This document shows positions 55,149 through 63,923 of a DNA stretch of 64,000 bases, piece by piece. Below the pieces are notes generated by a model, which worked only from the letters and a program-made list of their open reading frames with translations, did no database searches and was not told the origin of the DNA. Source of the stretch: an uncultured Chlorobiaceae bacterium. Its GTDB lineage: Bacteria > Bacteroidota > Chlorobiia > Chlorobiales > Chlorobiaceae. Within the stretch, counting starts at the first letter, position 1. The number at the start of each line of letters is the position of its first letter. Location: contig CAIJGA010000008.1 in NCBI GenBank assembly GCA_903820085.1, positions 124,001-188,000 of the forward strand. Reading direction: 5' to 3'. The position numbers and the translations under genes were made by a program.

Positions 55149-55167
55149 GCATGAATCCCGTTTTATT

Positions 55168-55395
55168 CTATGTTAAAGGCTCTTCATCACCGTAACCAAA
55201 GTCTTCATCGGTAGGATAGTCAGGCCATATTTCGTCAAGACTTTCATACATCTCGTCACTTTCGGGCAAGTCAAGCAGGTTGTCGATTACCTGTTGAGGC
55301 GCACCTGTCCTGTTTGCATAATTGATAAGTTCGTCTTTTGTCACAGGCCATGGAGCATCAGCTATATGACGGGCAAGGTCTAAATTCCAGTACAT
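55168..55395 (-). CDS. DUF2795 family small protein
   Basis: A 75-residue protein. Its N-terminal half (ARHIADAPWPVTKDELINYA ... QVIDNLLDLP) matches the DUF2795 pattern of a short helical domain in which an Asn-rich turn precedes Gly/Ala-x2-x-V-x2-L-x2-LP. The C-terminal 30 residues are strongly acidic (Asp/Glu/Tyr). There is no signal peptide, so it should be cytoplasmic. It sits between the M23 peptidase and bamA. Function unknown; a small regulator or DNA/protein-binding adaptor is possible. Confidence 0.75.
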   Translation of the reverse strand: MYWNLDLARHIADAPWPVTKDELINYANRTGAPQQVIDNLLDLPESDEMYESLDEIWPDYPTDEDFGYGDEEPLT

Positions 55396-55419
55396 ACTAC
55401 GTCTCTTGAGTTATTCAGT

Positions 55420-56199
55420 TTACGAATTATCGCCGCTCTGTTCAGGTGAAGCCTTTTGTTTCGTGATGAACTTGTCAGGATTGTTTCCATCAAAGAAATA
55501 AGCGGTTGGGTTGACTTTTACATTGTCTTTCAGTACTTCGTAGTGGAGGTGAGGTCCAGTCGACACTCCGGTATTTCCGGAAAGCGCGATGATTTCACCA
55601 CGCTGGATTCTCTGTCCCTGACGAACCAGAGATTTTGACAGATGGGCATAGATGGTTTTATAGCCGTATCCGTGGCTGATAATTACTTTTTGTCCATATC
55701 CCTTGTCATATCCTGAAAAGGCGACAACTCCATCACCTGTCGAATGCACCCTTGTGCCTTCTGCAGCGGAAAAATCAATGCCGGTGTGAAAAAGAGTAAC
55801 ATTATAGATCGGGTGTAACCGACGTCCGAAACCGCTGGTAATTGATCCGGTGACGGGCTTTATGTTTGGTATGCTGGAAAAAAACGGGGTTGGATTGGGG
55901 TTTTCAGTGAGCTCCCTTGATTCCGGATTGTTGTCCTTCTGTGAGTCTATCTGCAATATCAACTGCTCAATCATCTGTTCCGTTGTTGCAAGCAGTCCTT
56001 CTGTTGAGTTTGCCGGCGCAGCATTTTTGGCTTCAACAGGCTGTTTATCATCGGCAAGGAGCGTAGTCGGAGCCGACAGGAAAGATGATGAAATGGTAAA
56101 AAAGAGAAAAAGCGTGCCTGCAGAAAAGCGATTGAAGAGAGAACTCTTCACCTTGGTGCCGTATTCAAATGGGGCCATCAATCTATTTTTCGAATCCAT
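55420..56199 (-). CDS. M23-family metallopeptidase (LytM-type)
   Basis: Periplasmic zinc peptidase or LytM-type protein acting on, or regulating enzymes of, peptidoglycan. A signal/anchor segment (AGTLFLFFTISSSFLSAP) precedes a disordered stretch and a C-terminal LytM domain. The domain begins SGFGRRLHP and has the zinc ligands in FHTGIDFSAAEG (H-x3-D) and in GPHLHYEV (H-x-H), so it is probably catalytically active. The frame opens upstream at a TTG (56247); the ATG at 56199 is preferred, and 56178 is possible. It lies 79 bases after polA. Confidence 0.88.
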   Translation of the reverse strand: MDSKNRLMAPFEYGTKVKSSLFNRFSAGTLFLFFTISSSFLSAPTTLLADDKQPVEAKNAAPANSTEGLLATTEQMIEQLILQIDSQKDNNPESRELTENPNPTPFFSSIPNIKPVTGSITSGFGRRLHPIYNVTLFHTGIDFSAAEGTRVHSTGDGVVAFSGYDKGYGQKVIISHGYGYKTIYAHLSKSLVRQGQRIQRGEIIALSGNTGVSTGPHLHYEVLKDNVKVNPTAYFFDGNNPDKFITKQKASPEQSGDNS

Positions 56200-56278
56200 A
56201 AGGTATCGGGTATAGTTGGTCCAAGCTGGAATATCGTTAATGGTCAAATATAAAAAACTTTTTTTTATAAGTTAATGA

Positions 56279-59113
56279 TTAGTGGGCTTCGAGCCAGTTT
56301 TTTCCAATCCCGGTATCGACCAGTACCGGCACGGTTTTAAGCCCGCAAGTAATTGCTGCATCAATCATTGCCTGCTCAACGAGGGTTGAAAGCTGCTCTT
56401 TTTCTTCATCGTTTGTTTCAAAGAGCAGTTCGTCATGCACCTGAAGCAGCATGACGGATTTCATCTTCTGATCTTTCATCCGGGAGCTGCAGAGGTTCAT
56501 CGCACACTTGATGATGTCAGCGGCTGTGCCCTGTATCGGCGTATTCATGGCCGCCCGTTCGGCCGCTTTTTTCAGGTTTGTATTTCGGCTCTTGAGGTCG
56601 GCAAGGTAACGGCGTCGGCCGAGAAGGGTTGAAACATATCCTTTTTCCTTTCCGGTTTCAATAATACCCTGCAACGCTTCGAAAAGCCCTGGATATTTTG
56701 AGATGTAGGTGTCGATAATGGCCTTGGCCTCTTTTTGGGGAATATTGAGTCGTCGAGAGAGGCCGAAAGGCATAATGCCGTAAAGGACTCCGAAATTCAC
56801 CTCTTTTGCTTTGCGCCGCATATCGCCGGTAATCTCATTGGTGCCAAAAATCACCTTTGCGGTTGCGGTATGAATGTCTTCTCTGTTGCGGAACGCTTCT
56901 AGAAGCTGCGGATCACCGGAGATTTCAGCAGCAATTCTCAACTCAATCTGTGAATAATCGGCAGAGAGAAGCCATTTGTCTGGAGATGAGGGAACAAATG
57001 CCCGTCGGATCTCCTTGCCGAGAGTGCTGCGGATGGGAATGTTCTGCAGGTTTGGATTGGAGGAAGAGAGCCTTCCTGTTGCCGTGATAAATTGATTGAA
57101 AGAGGTATGTAGCCTGCCAGTCCGGGGATTGACCATTTTCGGCAATGCGTCGATATAGGTTGTCTTGAGTTTCTGGAGGCTCCGGTATTCGAGGAGGTCA
57201 CGTGCTATGGGATAGAGTGCAGCCAGCTCTTCAAGCACTTCGACATTGGTTGAGTAACCTGTTTTTGTTGTTTTTTTTGGCGGAAGAGCGAGGACGTTGA
57301 AGAGGATGTGAGCAAGTTGTTTCGGAGAATCAATGTTGAAAACGGAGCCAGCTGCGGCATAAATGGTTTCTGTCAGAAGTTTGAGCTCATGCTTGACCCG
57401 TTCAGAGGCTTTTGCAAGATGTGCGGTGTCGATGCATATGCCGGCGTATTCCATTCCTGCAAGGACGGAGACCAGCGGGAATTCAATGTTTTCGCAGATC
57501 GAGAGGAGCTCTTTTTCCGGTTCAAGTTTTTTTCTGAATACCTCCTCAAGCTGGAGGGCAAGATCGGCATCCTGGCAGGCATAATTTGAGAGCTTTTCAG
57601 GCTCTACCTCAAAAATATGCAGCTTCATTTTCCCGGTGCCGACCAGTTCGTCAAAGGTTGTTGTCCGGTAACCGAGATGATGGGCCGCCAGGTCATCGAG
57701 GTTGTGCTTTTCTTCGGGATTGAGCACATAGCTCGCAAGCATGGTGTCGAATCCGACAGGGGAGAGCTCTATGCCATATTTTTTCAGAACAAGAATGTCG
57801 TATTTGAGGTTTTGGCCGGTTTTCGGCACAGAGTCATTTTCAAGCAGAGGCTTGAGGGCTTCGAGGGTTTTTTTTGGATGAAGCGCGCTTTTTGCAAATG
57901 AGATAAATCGTGCTTTTCCCGCTTCGACGGAGATTGAAAGACCTGCCAGTTCGGCTTCAAAGGTATCAAGACTGGTGGTTTCCGTGTCGACAGCGATTCG
58001 CCGGGCGACCTGAAGCGAATCCAAAAGTTCCTGAAGTTTTTCCTCGGTATCGACAAGGGCGTAGTCGGCACCCTCTTGAGGGGATCGAAGCGAGGGCGCC
58101 TGGCCATCAACAGGATTTGGCGGCTCTTCATGGGAAGGAACCGTTGCTGAAGGATGGTGCGGCAACTCTCCAAAAAGAGCGGGCACTCTTGACGCGATGG
58201 TTTTAAGACCAAGTTTTTGCAGGAGAGGGAACAGTTTGTTCCGGTCAGGTAATCCGCAGGCAAGCTGTTTCAGGGTAACGTCAATCTGCAAATCCGTGCG
58301 TATGGTGACCAGGTTAGTTATCAGGTCGAGTGTGGGTTGAAATTCCTCAAGGCTGTGGCGGTTTTTCGGAGAGATCTCGTCCAGATGATTGTAGATATTC
58401 TGCAGTGAACCGTACTGCCGAAGCAAGGAGACGGCGGTTTTCGGGCCGATCCCTTTGGCGCCGGGAATATTGTCGGAGGTGTCGCCGGTGAGGGTCAGGA
58501 ACTGAGTGAACAGTTCGGGCGTAACCCCGAACTGTTCGATAATCTCTTTTTTTCCAAGCAGCTCAAGCTCGTTCTGGTTTTTGCCGGGTTTGAGGATTTT
58601 AACTCCGTCATGAACCAGTTGGGCAAGATCCTTGTCGGGAGTGACGATATAGACCTGGCAAGTCTGGCTGAATGTACAGGAGGCTGTGCCGATAAGATCG
58701 TCGGCCTCATATCCGGGGGTTTTGATGAGCGGAATGTCGAAGGCTTCAAGAAGCTCGAAGATGGCATCAAGCTGCATGATGAGATCTTCGGGTGGCGCAG
58801 GCCGATTGGCCTTGTATAAGGGGTAAAGATCGTGCCGGAAGGTTTTTTCCTTGCTGTCAAAGACTGCTGCGAGGTATTGCGGCCTGTAGGTTTCAAAGAT
58901 TTTAAGCAGTGTGGACGTAAAACCGTAAATAGCTCCGGTTGGCATGCCGTCCCGGCTTGTCATGCCTGCCCGTTGCAAGGCAAAAAATGCCCGATAGACG
59001 ATGGCCATGCCGTCTAGCAGAAAGAGCGAGGGCTTTTCGGCCACAGGTACCGGATTTTCAACGGTCTCCGCCATGGTAGCGGTGGTGAAGAAGTCGAGTT
59101 GTCTGTGGTTCAT
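56279..59113 (-). CDS. polA: DNA polymerase I (PolA)
   Basis: Gap-filling polymerase for Okazaki fragment maturation and repair. The 944 residues contain the 5'-3' exonuclease domain (LFLLDGMAIVYRAFFALQ; TPGYEADDLIGT), a 3'-5' exonuclease domain whose metal motif looks intact (IAVDTETTSLD, D-x-E), and polymerase motifs A (SADYSQIELRIAAE), B (RRKAKEVNFGVLYGI) and C (LLQVHDELLFE). The start at 59113 forms an ATGA overlap with the pheA stop, which fixes it over longer or shorter alternatives. Confidence 0.97.
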   Translation of the reverse strand: MNHRQLDFFTTATMAETVENPVPVAEKPSLFLLDGMAIVYRAFFALQRAGMTSRDGMPTGAIYGFTSTLLKIFETYRPQYLAAVFDSKEKTFRHDLYPLYKANRPAPPEDLIMQLDAIFELLEAFDIPLIKTPGYEADDLIGTASCTFSQTCQVYIVTPDKDLAQLVHDGVKILKPGKNQNELELLGKKEIIEQFGVTPELFTQFLTLTGDTSDNIPGAKGIGPKTAVSLLRQYGSLQNIYNHLDEISPKNRHSLEEFQPTLDLITNLVTIRTDLQIDVTLKQLACGLPDRNKLFPLLQKLGLKTIASRVPALFGELPHHPSATVPSHEEPPNPVDGQAPSLRSPQEGADYALVDTEEKLQELLDSLQVARRIAVDTETTSLDTFEAELAGLSISVEAGKARFISFAKSALHPKKTLEALKPLLENDSVPKTGQNLKYDILVLKKYGIELSPVGFDTMLASYVLNPEEKHNLDDLAAHHLGYRTTTFDELVGTGKMKLHIFEVEPEKLSNYACQDADLALQLEEVFRKKLEPEKELLSICENIEFPLVSVLAGMEYAGICIDTAHLAKASERVKHELKLLTETIYAAAGSVFNIDSPKQLAHILFNVLALPPKKTTKTGYSTNVEVLEELAALYPIARDLLEYRSLQKLKTTYIDALPKMVNPRTGRLHTSFNQFITATGRLSSSNPNLQNIPIRSTLGKEIRRAFVPSSPDKWLLSADYSQIELRIAAEISGDPQLLEAFRNREDIHTATAKVIFGTNEITGDMRRKAKEVNFGVLYGIMPFGLSRRLNIPQKEAKAIIDTYISKYPGLFEALQGIIETGKEKGYVSTLLGRRRYLADLKSRNTNLKKAAERAAMNTPIQGTAADIIKCAMNLCSSRMKDQKMKSVMLLQVHDELLFETNDEEKEQLSTLVEQAMIDAAITCGLKTVPVLVDTGIGKNWLEAH

Positions 59114-59952
59114 TCTGCAACTACTCCGTAACTTCCAAGAACGTTCAGCATAGTGGCAAATTCTCTGAGATGACAAAGTGCATTTTGAATATTCCGATCG
59201 TTTTGATGACCGATAAAATCGACATAAAAGAGATACTCAAATGCTTTTTTTCTGAACGGTCTTGATTCGATTTTTGTCAGGTCAATATCACGCATGGCAA
59301 AGGTGGCCAGTGCCTTGAACAGCGATCCCTGTTCGTTCGGGAGCGTGAAAGCAATGGATGTTTTTTGTTGCGTGGTATGAGGTCGTGTTTTAAGCCGCAA
59401 GGGTTCTGGATTTTTGGCATGGGTAATACAGAAAAACCGGGTAATGTTCCACTCTTCATCGGCCAGGTTTTCCTGCAGGATTTCGAGCCCGTAGAGCTCT
59501 CCAGCCCTTTTTGAGGCAATGGCAAGTTTTGTGGAATCTTTTTCGGCGGCGATTATTTTTGCGCTGCCTGCGGTATCATAGGCTACTTCGGCTTTCAGGT
59601 TTTTGTGCGTGGCAAAAAAGTTTCGGCACTGGGCCAGCGCCTGAGGGTGGGAGAGTACCTTCCAGGCGCCCTCTATTGACGAACCGGGTATGCCGAGCAG
59701 GCAGTGCTTCACCTTGACAAACGTCTCGGCTACAATAATAACCGGATGCTGGAGCAGAAGATCATAGTTTTGATGAATGCTGCCGCCCAGAGAGTTTTCT
59801 ATTGGGATGACAGCATAATTGACCTCGTGGTTTTCAACAGATGCAAAAACCTCTTCAAATGATTCGAATGGTTTTGGCTCTCCGATCCGGAGCGCAGCGA
59901 TTTCACTGTAAGCTCCCGGTTCACCCTGATAGGCGGTCAACACGTTTGTCAT
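59110..59952 (-). CDS. pheA: Prephenate dehydratase PheA
   Basis: Converts prephenate to phenylpyruvate for phenylalanine. The 280-residue protein is the monofunctional type: catalytic domain (TAYQGEPGAYSEIAAL; IPIENSLGGSIHQNYDLLL; YDTAGSAKII) plus a C-terminal ACT regulatory domain (IAFTLPNEQGSLFKALATFA; LTKIESRPFRKKAFEYLFYVD) likely to bind phenylalanine. There is no chorismate mutase domain. The ATG at 59952 (MTNVLTAYQ) fits the family. It is translationally coupled to polA by an ATGA overlap. Confidence 0.95.
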   Translation of the reverse strand: MTNVLTAYQGEPGAYSEIAALRIGEPKPFESFEEVFASVENHEVNYAVIPIENSLGGSIHQNYDLLLQHPVIIVAETFVKVKHCLLGIPGSSIEGAWKVLSHPQALAQCRNFFATHKNLKAEVAYDTAGSAKIIAAEKDSTKLAIASKRAGELYGLEILQENLADEEWNITRFFCITHAKNPEPLRLKTRPHTTQQKTSIAFTLPNEQGSLFKALATFAMRDIDLTKIESRPFRKKAFEYLFYVDFIGHQNDRNIQNALCHLREFATMLNVLGSYGVVAE

Positions 59953-60068
59953 TGTTTTTTCTTGTTGGTAAATTGCACGAATACCGTCGGATTTGATTTT
60001 ATTTAAAGAAAATAAATCTATTATCATAGGCGGGCATCTGGAGGAATAATAAATCACCATTTTTTATT

Positions 60069-60821
60069 ATGTCAGGACATAGCAAATGGGCAACCATTAA
60101 AAGAAAAAAAGCCGTTACCGATCAAAAAAGAGGCAGTTTGTTCACCAAGCTGGTCAAGGAGATTACGATTGCGGCAAAAATGGGTGGAGGTGATCCGTCA
60201 GGTAACCCTCGTCTCAGGCTTGCAATTGATACGGCAAGGGACAATTCCATGCCGATGGACAATATCCAGCGTGCGGTCAAGAAGGGAACAGGCGAACTTG
60301 AGGGTGTTATCTGGGATGAGATAACCTACGAGGGGTATGGTCCGGCCGGGATTGCGCTGATTATTGAGACGGCAACGGACAACCGGAACCGTACCGTTGC
60401 TGATATTCGCCACATCATGAGCCGTAACAATGGCTCGCTTGGTGAAAGCGGAAGCGTCTCCTGGATGTTTCATCGCAAGGGAACTCTTGATGTGCCAAAG
60501 TCTGCAGCCAGTGAAGATCAGCTTATGGAGCTGCTTCTTGATGCCGGTCTTGAAGATCTCAGCAGTGACGATGAGAACTATTTTACCGTCGTAACCGATG
60601 TCAAGAATCTTGAAAGCGTCAAAAAAGTGCTTGACGGCGCCGCTATCGCTTATGAGAATGCAAAAATTGATCTGATACCTGAAAATTATATTGAACTTGA
60701 AGCTGATGATGCCCGGAAAGTGATCAAGCTGATTGATGCGTTTGAAAACAATGATGATGTACAGGCAGTATACACCAACATGGAGATCAGCGAGAGTGCA
60801 ATGAGCAGTTTAAACGAGTAG
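60069..60821 (+). CDS. yebC: YebC/PmpR-family protein
   Basis: A 250-residue three-domain protein of the YebC/PmpR/TACO1 family, annotated as a transcriptional regulator and also implicated in translation of difficult peptide stretches. The N-terminus [20 protein letters not shown] and the segment [19 protein letters not shown] are diagnostic. It lies four bases upstream of ruvC, a common pairing. It diverges from pheA. Confidence 0.95.
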   Translation: MSGHSKWATIKRKKAVTDQKRGSLFTKLVKEITIAAKMGGGDPSGNPRLRLAIDTARDNSMPMDNIQRAVKKGTGELEGVIWDEITYEGYGPAGIALIIETATDNRNRTVADIRHIMSRNNGSLGESGSVSWMFHRKGTLDVPKSAASEDQLMELLLDAGLEDLSSDDENYFTVVTDVKNLESVKKVLDGAAIAYENAKIDLIPENYIELEADDARKVIKLIDAFENNDDVQAVYTNMEISESAMSSLNE

Positions 60822-60825
60822 AAGA

Positions 60826-61389
60826 GTGGTCGTGCTTGGGGTTGATCCTGGAAGCCGCATAACCGGTTATGGTGTGATTCGTCAGGATTGCGGAGGTTTT
60901 GCAGTGCTTGCCTGCGGTGTTATACGGCTTCATTCAGGCAACAGTCATCCTGAGCGGATTGGCCAGATTTACAGAGAGCTTGAGATGGTGATAGCTGATT
61001 TCACTCCTGAACGGGTTGCTCTTGAAACCGCTTTTTTAAGCAGGAATGTGCAGTCGGCGTTGAAACTTGGTCAGGTTCGGGGTGCGGTTATTGCGCTTGC
61101 AATGAACCGCAATCTTTTGTTGCATGAGTATGCACCCCGTGAGGTGAAATCGGCCGTAACCGGAAAAGGGGCTGCAAGCAAGGAGCAGGTTGCATTTATG
61201 GTTGCCAGGATGCTTGCTCTGAGCCCGGTTCCTCGGCCTTATGACGTTACTGATGCCTTGGGGATTGCCTTGTGCGATCTGCTCAGGGGTGAAAGCCGGG
61301 AGCTTTTCCTTCCGTCCGTAAAAAGCCGAAAAGGGGGGAACAACTGGGCGAAGTTCGTTCGGGCCTCACCGGATATGGTTGTCAGGTAG
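60826..61389 (+). CDS. ruvC: Holliday junction resolvase RuvC
   Basis: Cleaves Holliday junctions as part of RuvABC. The 187 residues begin at GTG with [16 protein letters not shown] (first catalytic Asp), then [20 protein letters not shown] (catalytic Glu) and the C-terminal [15 protein letters not shown] (catalytic Asp/His region). A basic C-terminal tail is present. ruvA and ruvB are not in the window. It follows yebC by four bases. Confidence 0.96.
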   Translation: MVVLGVDPGSRITGYGVIRQDCGGFAVLACGVIRLHSGNSHPERIGQIYRELEMVIADFTPERVALETAFLSRNVQSALKLGQVRGAVIALAMNRNLLLHEYAPREVKSAVTGKGAASKEQVAFMVARMLALSPVPRPYDVTDALGIALCDLLRGESRELFLPSVKSRKGGNNWAKFVRASPDMVVR

Positions 61390-61461
61390 TGCCGTTTGTG
61401 TAAAGGAAGTAGTTGATCGTTTTAATAAGAGTGTTTATGACTCAATACTAAATTCACAACT

Positions 61462-62016
61462 GTGGAAGGTCGTATAATTAATCTCCCGAATTTTCTCAGT
61501 TTTTTGAGAATACTCCTGATACCCTGGTTTCTCTATTTTTTTCATACAGGCCAATTTGACACAGCCATTGTCATCATGATTGTGGCTGTGCTGACTGACT
61601 GGTTTGACGGCCAGGCGGCCAGATGGACGAACGAGGTTTCCGAGATGGGAAAAATTCTTGACCCTCTTGCTGATAAGCTTTGCCTTGCCAGTGTAGCTCT
61701 TTATTTTCTCTGGATGGGTCAGCTTCCCTTGTGGTTTGTGCTTTTTGCCGTACTTCGCGATATCCTGATCTTTATTGGTGCGGGGTATGTCAAGCTCCGT
61801 CATTCGGTTGTTACGACCTCTCTCTGGCCGGGAAAGTGGGCGGTAGGCTTTGTCTCCATGATGTTTATTGCAATGGTCTGGCCCCTCGCGTTTTTCAAGC
61901 AGTACCCGGTGAAAGAGTTCTTTTTATACCTCTCTACCGTTATGCTGCTTTACTCCTTTGTTCTCTACTGCGTGAGATTCTACAAAATTCATAAGGGGCT
62001 GGACTACAAGGCCTGA
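61462..62016 (+). CDS. pgsA: CDP-diacylglycerol-glycerol-3-phosphate 3-phosphatidyltransferase
   Basis: Makes phosphatidylglycerophosphate, the precursor of phosphatidylglycerol. The CDP-alcohol phosphatidyltransferase motif D-G-x2-A-R-x8-G-x3-D-x3-D is complete in the segment from DGQAARW to KILDPLADK, near residue 50. About five membrane segments and the NLPNFLSFLRILLIPWFLYF start support PgsA. A GTG at 61462 is used; no clear Shine-Dalgarno was seen. It lies 72 bases after ruvC. Confidence 0.88.
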   Translation: MEGRIINLPNFLSFLRILLIPWFLYFFHTGQFDTAIVIMIVAVLTDWFDGQAARWTNEVSEMGKILDPLADKLCLASVALYFLWMGQLPLWFVLFAVLRDILIFIGAGYVKLRHSVVTTSLWPGKWAVGFVSMMFIAMVWPLAFFKQYPVKEFFLYLSTVMLLYSFVLYCVRFYKIHKGLDYKA

Positions 62017-62385
62017 GTTTCAGCAGTTATTTTCCGCTCTCTCAAGGAGTTTTTTTTCTCCATTTCCCTCTGTTGACGGACTGTTTACCGGAGAGTAATC
62101 CTTACTGCTCTGATATTGACAACGTTGTACAAACCCTGTCAATATTGATGCGGTTGCCTCATAAGGCCTTATATTATAATATATTATCTGCATTAACGGA
62201 CTTTATTTTAATCGTTGCAGAATGTTGACAACTTGTTGATGGAATGTGGAGACAGGATTGCGGCAAGCCCATTAAGCGGCTTTTATCTCTTGCTTTTGCC
62301 GCGAGAAACTCAACGGTGAATTTTGTCACGGTGCGCCCGGCATTCGGAGATGCAGGGCGCTTCATGCGTGAGGGTTACCCGGGGA
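62017..62385. other. 369-bp non-coding gap between convergent pgsA and lpxC-fabZ
   Basis: No convincing gene is visible. A 63-codon minus-strand frame (62174-62365) has no Shine-Dalgarno and no recognisable family. The left half is AT-rich with TTATATTATAATATATTAT at about 62167-62186; the right half is mixed and contains GCGGCAA / TTGCCGC complementary arms near 62262 and 62298. A perfect 9-bp inverted repeat lies at 62113-62145. The stretch is longer than needed for two convergent 3' ends and may hold a small RNA or a decayed gene. Confidence 0.5.
62113..62145. repeat. Perfect 9-bp inverted repeat, operator-like
   Basis: ATATTGACA at 62113-62121 is exactly complementary to TGTCAATAT at 62137-62145 with a 15-base spacer. 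Each arm contains a TTGACA -35-like hexamer on its own strand, and the spacer includes the palindrome TTGTACAA. A second TTGACAAC copy occurs at about 62224. It could be a regulator site or paired divergent promoters. Confidence 0.45.
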
Positions 62386-63789
62386 TTACTTGTTCTTCGG
62401 TGCCACGGTTGCCATGAGGGACGCTTCGCAGACAAGCTCGCCCCTTACAAAGGCTTTTGCATCAAACTGGCAGACGTTTCTGCGCTTGTTTGTCAAGGTT
62501 GCTTCTATGACAAGCGTATCGCCCGGAAGCACCGGTTTGCGGAAGCGGGCCTTGTCGATACCCATGAAGTAGACGACGCTCTCCTTGATATTGTCGTTGC
62601 CGTTGAGCATCATGATGCCGCCGGTCTGGGCCATGGCTTCAAGAATCAGGACGCCTGGCATGATGGGATTTCCGGGAAAATGACCCTGGAAGAAGGGCTC
62701 ATTGATGGTGACGTTTTTGATCGATACTATTTTTTCGTCCAGTTTGAACTCGACGATCTTGTCGATCAACAGGAAGGGATAACGGTGGGGGAGAATTTTT
62801 TGAATAGCGTTGATGTCAAAAATAACTCCTGCTTTTTTCTCGTGCTGGTATTGCCTCGCAAGCTTGTTGCGGTCGGCATATTTTTTTAGCTGCTTGACGA
62901 ATTCCACATTCGATGCATGACCGGGACGGGCGGCTAGTATCTGGGCCTTGAGCGGCATACCGAGGAGTGCAATGTCGCCGAGAAGGTCGAGCAGCTTATG
63001 GCGTGCCGGTTCATTCTTGAAGCGCAGTTCCCGGTTGTTGAGGATACCGCTATCGCCAAGCACAAGATTTTCGCTCTCAAGACCGAGTTTTTTTGCAAGA
63101 TCGGCAAGCTCCTCTTTTCCCATGGCTTTATCGATAATGACAATGGCGTTGTTAACATCGCCACCCTTGATGATCCCCTGGTTGGCAAGGGCTTCGACTT
63201 CACTCAGAAAACAGAAGGTTCTGGAGGATGAAAAATCCTTGAAAAATTCCTTGTCAAGGTCAAAAAGACCTGAGTGCTGTGAGCCGAGTGCCGGATTTTT
63301 GTAATCCACCATAACGGTTATTCTGAAGCTGTCGAGCGGCAGCGCTACAATATCTACACCGTTTTCAGCATCATGGTATTCAATGGTCTCATCAATGACC
63401 AGATAATTTTTCGGTTCTTCCTGTTCCCTGAAACCGGTGTCGATCAATGCTTTGGCAAAAGGGTGCGAACTTCCGTCCATGACCGGTGGTTCCGGGCCGC
63501 TCATTTCAATGCGGCAGTTATCGATCTGGAGGCCGTAAAGAGCGCCAAGAACGTGTTCGGTAGTATGAACTTTTACTCCGTCGAGTGCAATGGTGGTACC
63601 ACGCAGGACATCAACGACATTCTCGATCAGGGCCGGTATTTCAGGACTGCTGTCTATATCGGTACGTACAAACCGATACCCGTAGTTTACCGGTGCAGGT
63701 TTAAACGTGATCATGCACTCTTTGCCGGTGTGCAGTCCGGTACCCGAGAGAGAAACTTCTTCTTGAAGCGTACGCTGATGAATGAGCAT
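62386..63789 (-). CDS. lpxC: Bifunctional UDP-3-O-acyl-N-acetylglucosamine deacetylase / 3-hydroxyacyl-ACP dehydratase (LpxC-FabZ)
   Basis: A 467-residue fusion of two envelope-lipid enzymes. Residues about 1-300 are LpxC: SLSGTGLHTGKECMITFKPA, the zinc histidine in VHTTEHVLGAL, EPPVMDGSSHPFAKAL and GSQHSGLFDLD. Residues about 318-467 are FabZ: ILPHRYPFLLIDKIVE with the catalytic His and GNPIMPGVLILEAMAQTGG with the catalytic Glu. This fusion is characteristic of Bacteroidota and Chlorobiota and couples the committed step of lipid A synthesis to supply of acyl chains. The start at 63789 fits LpxC. Confidence 0.96.
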   Translation of the reverse strand: MLIHQRTLQEEVSLSGTGLHTGKECMITFKPAPVNYGYRFVRTDIDSSPEIPALIENVVDVLRGTTIALDGVKVHTTEHVLGALYGLQIDNCRIEMSGPEPPVMDGSSHPFAKALIDTGFREQEEPKNYLVIDETIEYHDAENGVDIVALPLDSFRITVMVDYKNPALGSQHSGLFDLDKEFFKDFSSSRTFCFLSEVEALANQGIIKGGDVNNAIVIIDKAMGKEELADLAKKLGLESENLVLGDSGILNNRELRFKNEPARHKLLDLLGDIALLGMPLKAQILAARPGHASNVEFVKQLKKYADRNKLARQYQHEKKAGVIFDINAIQKILPHRYPFLLIDKIVEFKLDEKIVSIKNVTINEPFFQGHFPGNPIMPGVLILEAMAQTGGIMMLNGNDNIKESVVYFMGIDKARFRKPVLPGDTLVIEATLTNKRRNVCQFDAKAFVRGELVCEASLMATVAPKNK

Positions 63790-63889
63790 AGTGTAATCGT
63801 TGCTCCTGCTTGGGCTTGAGCCGTGCAGGAAATGAAGACAAACTGTAATGAAAAAAACTGCTGAACTTAAAAGTACTAAAGAACTCTTT

Positions 63890-63923
63890 CCTGATCAAAT
63901 CAGGCGCTCATAGAGCCTTTTTT
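63890..63923 (+). promoter_or_regulatory. Two overlapping hairpins upstream of lpxC, attenuator-like
   Basis: CCTGAT (63890-63895) pairs with ATCAGG (63899-63904). A second stem, GCTC (63906-63909) with GAGC (63913-63916), extended by outer pairs starting at A63902, is followed by TTTTTT (63918-63923). Both need bases 63902-63904, so they could be mutually exclusive, as in a plus-strand attenuator for a gene beyond the window edge. The rest of 63790-64000 shows no gene. Confidence 0.3.

Noticed and set aside
62174-62365. 63-codon minus-strand frame in the gap before pgsA
   Set aside because: No Shine-Dalgarno, no family resemblance, AT-rich start; not supported as a gene.
62323-62889. 188-codon plus-strand frame opposite the FabZ part of lpxC-fabZ
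   Set aside because: FabZ and LpxC motifs on the minus strand explain the open frame.
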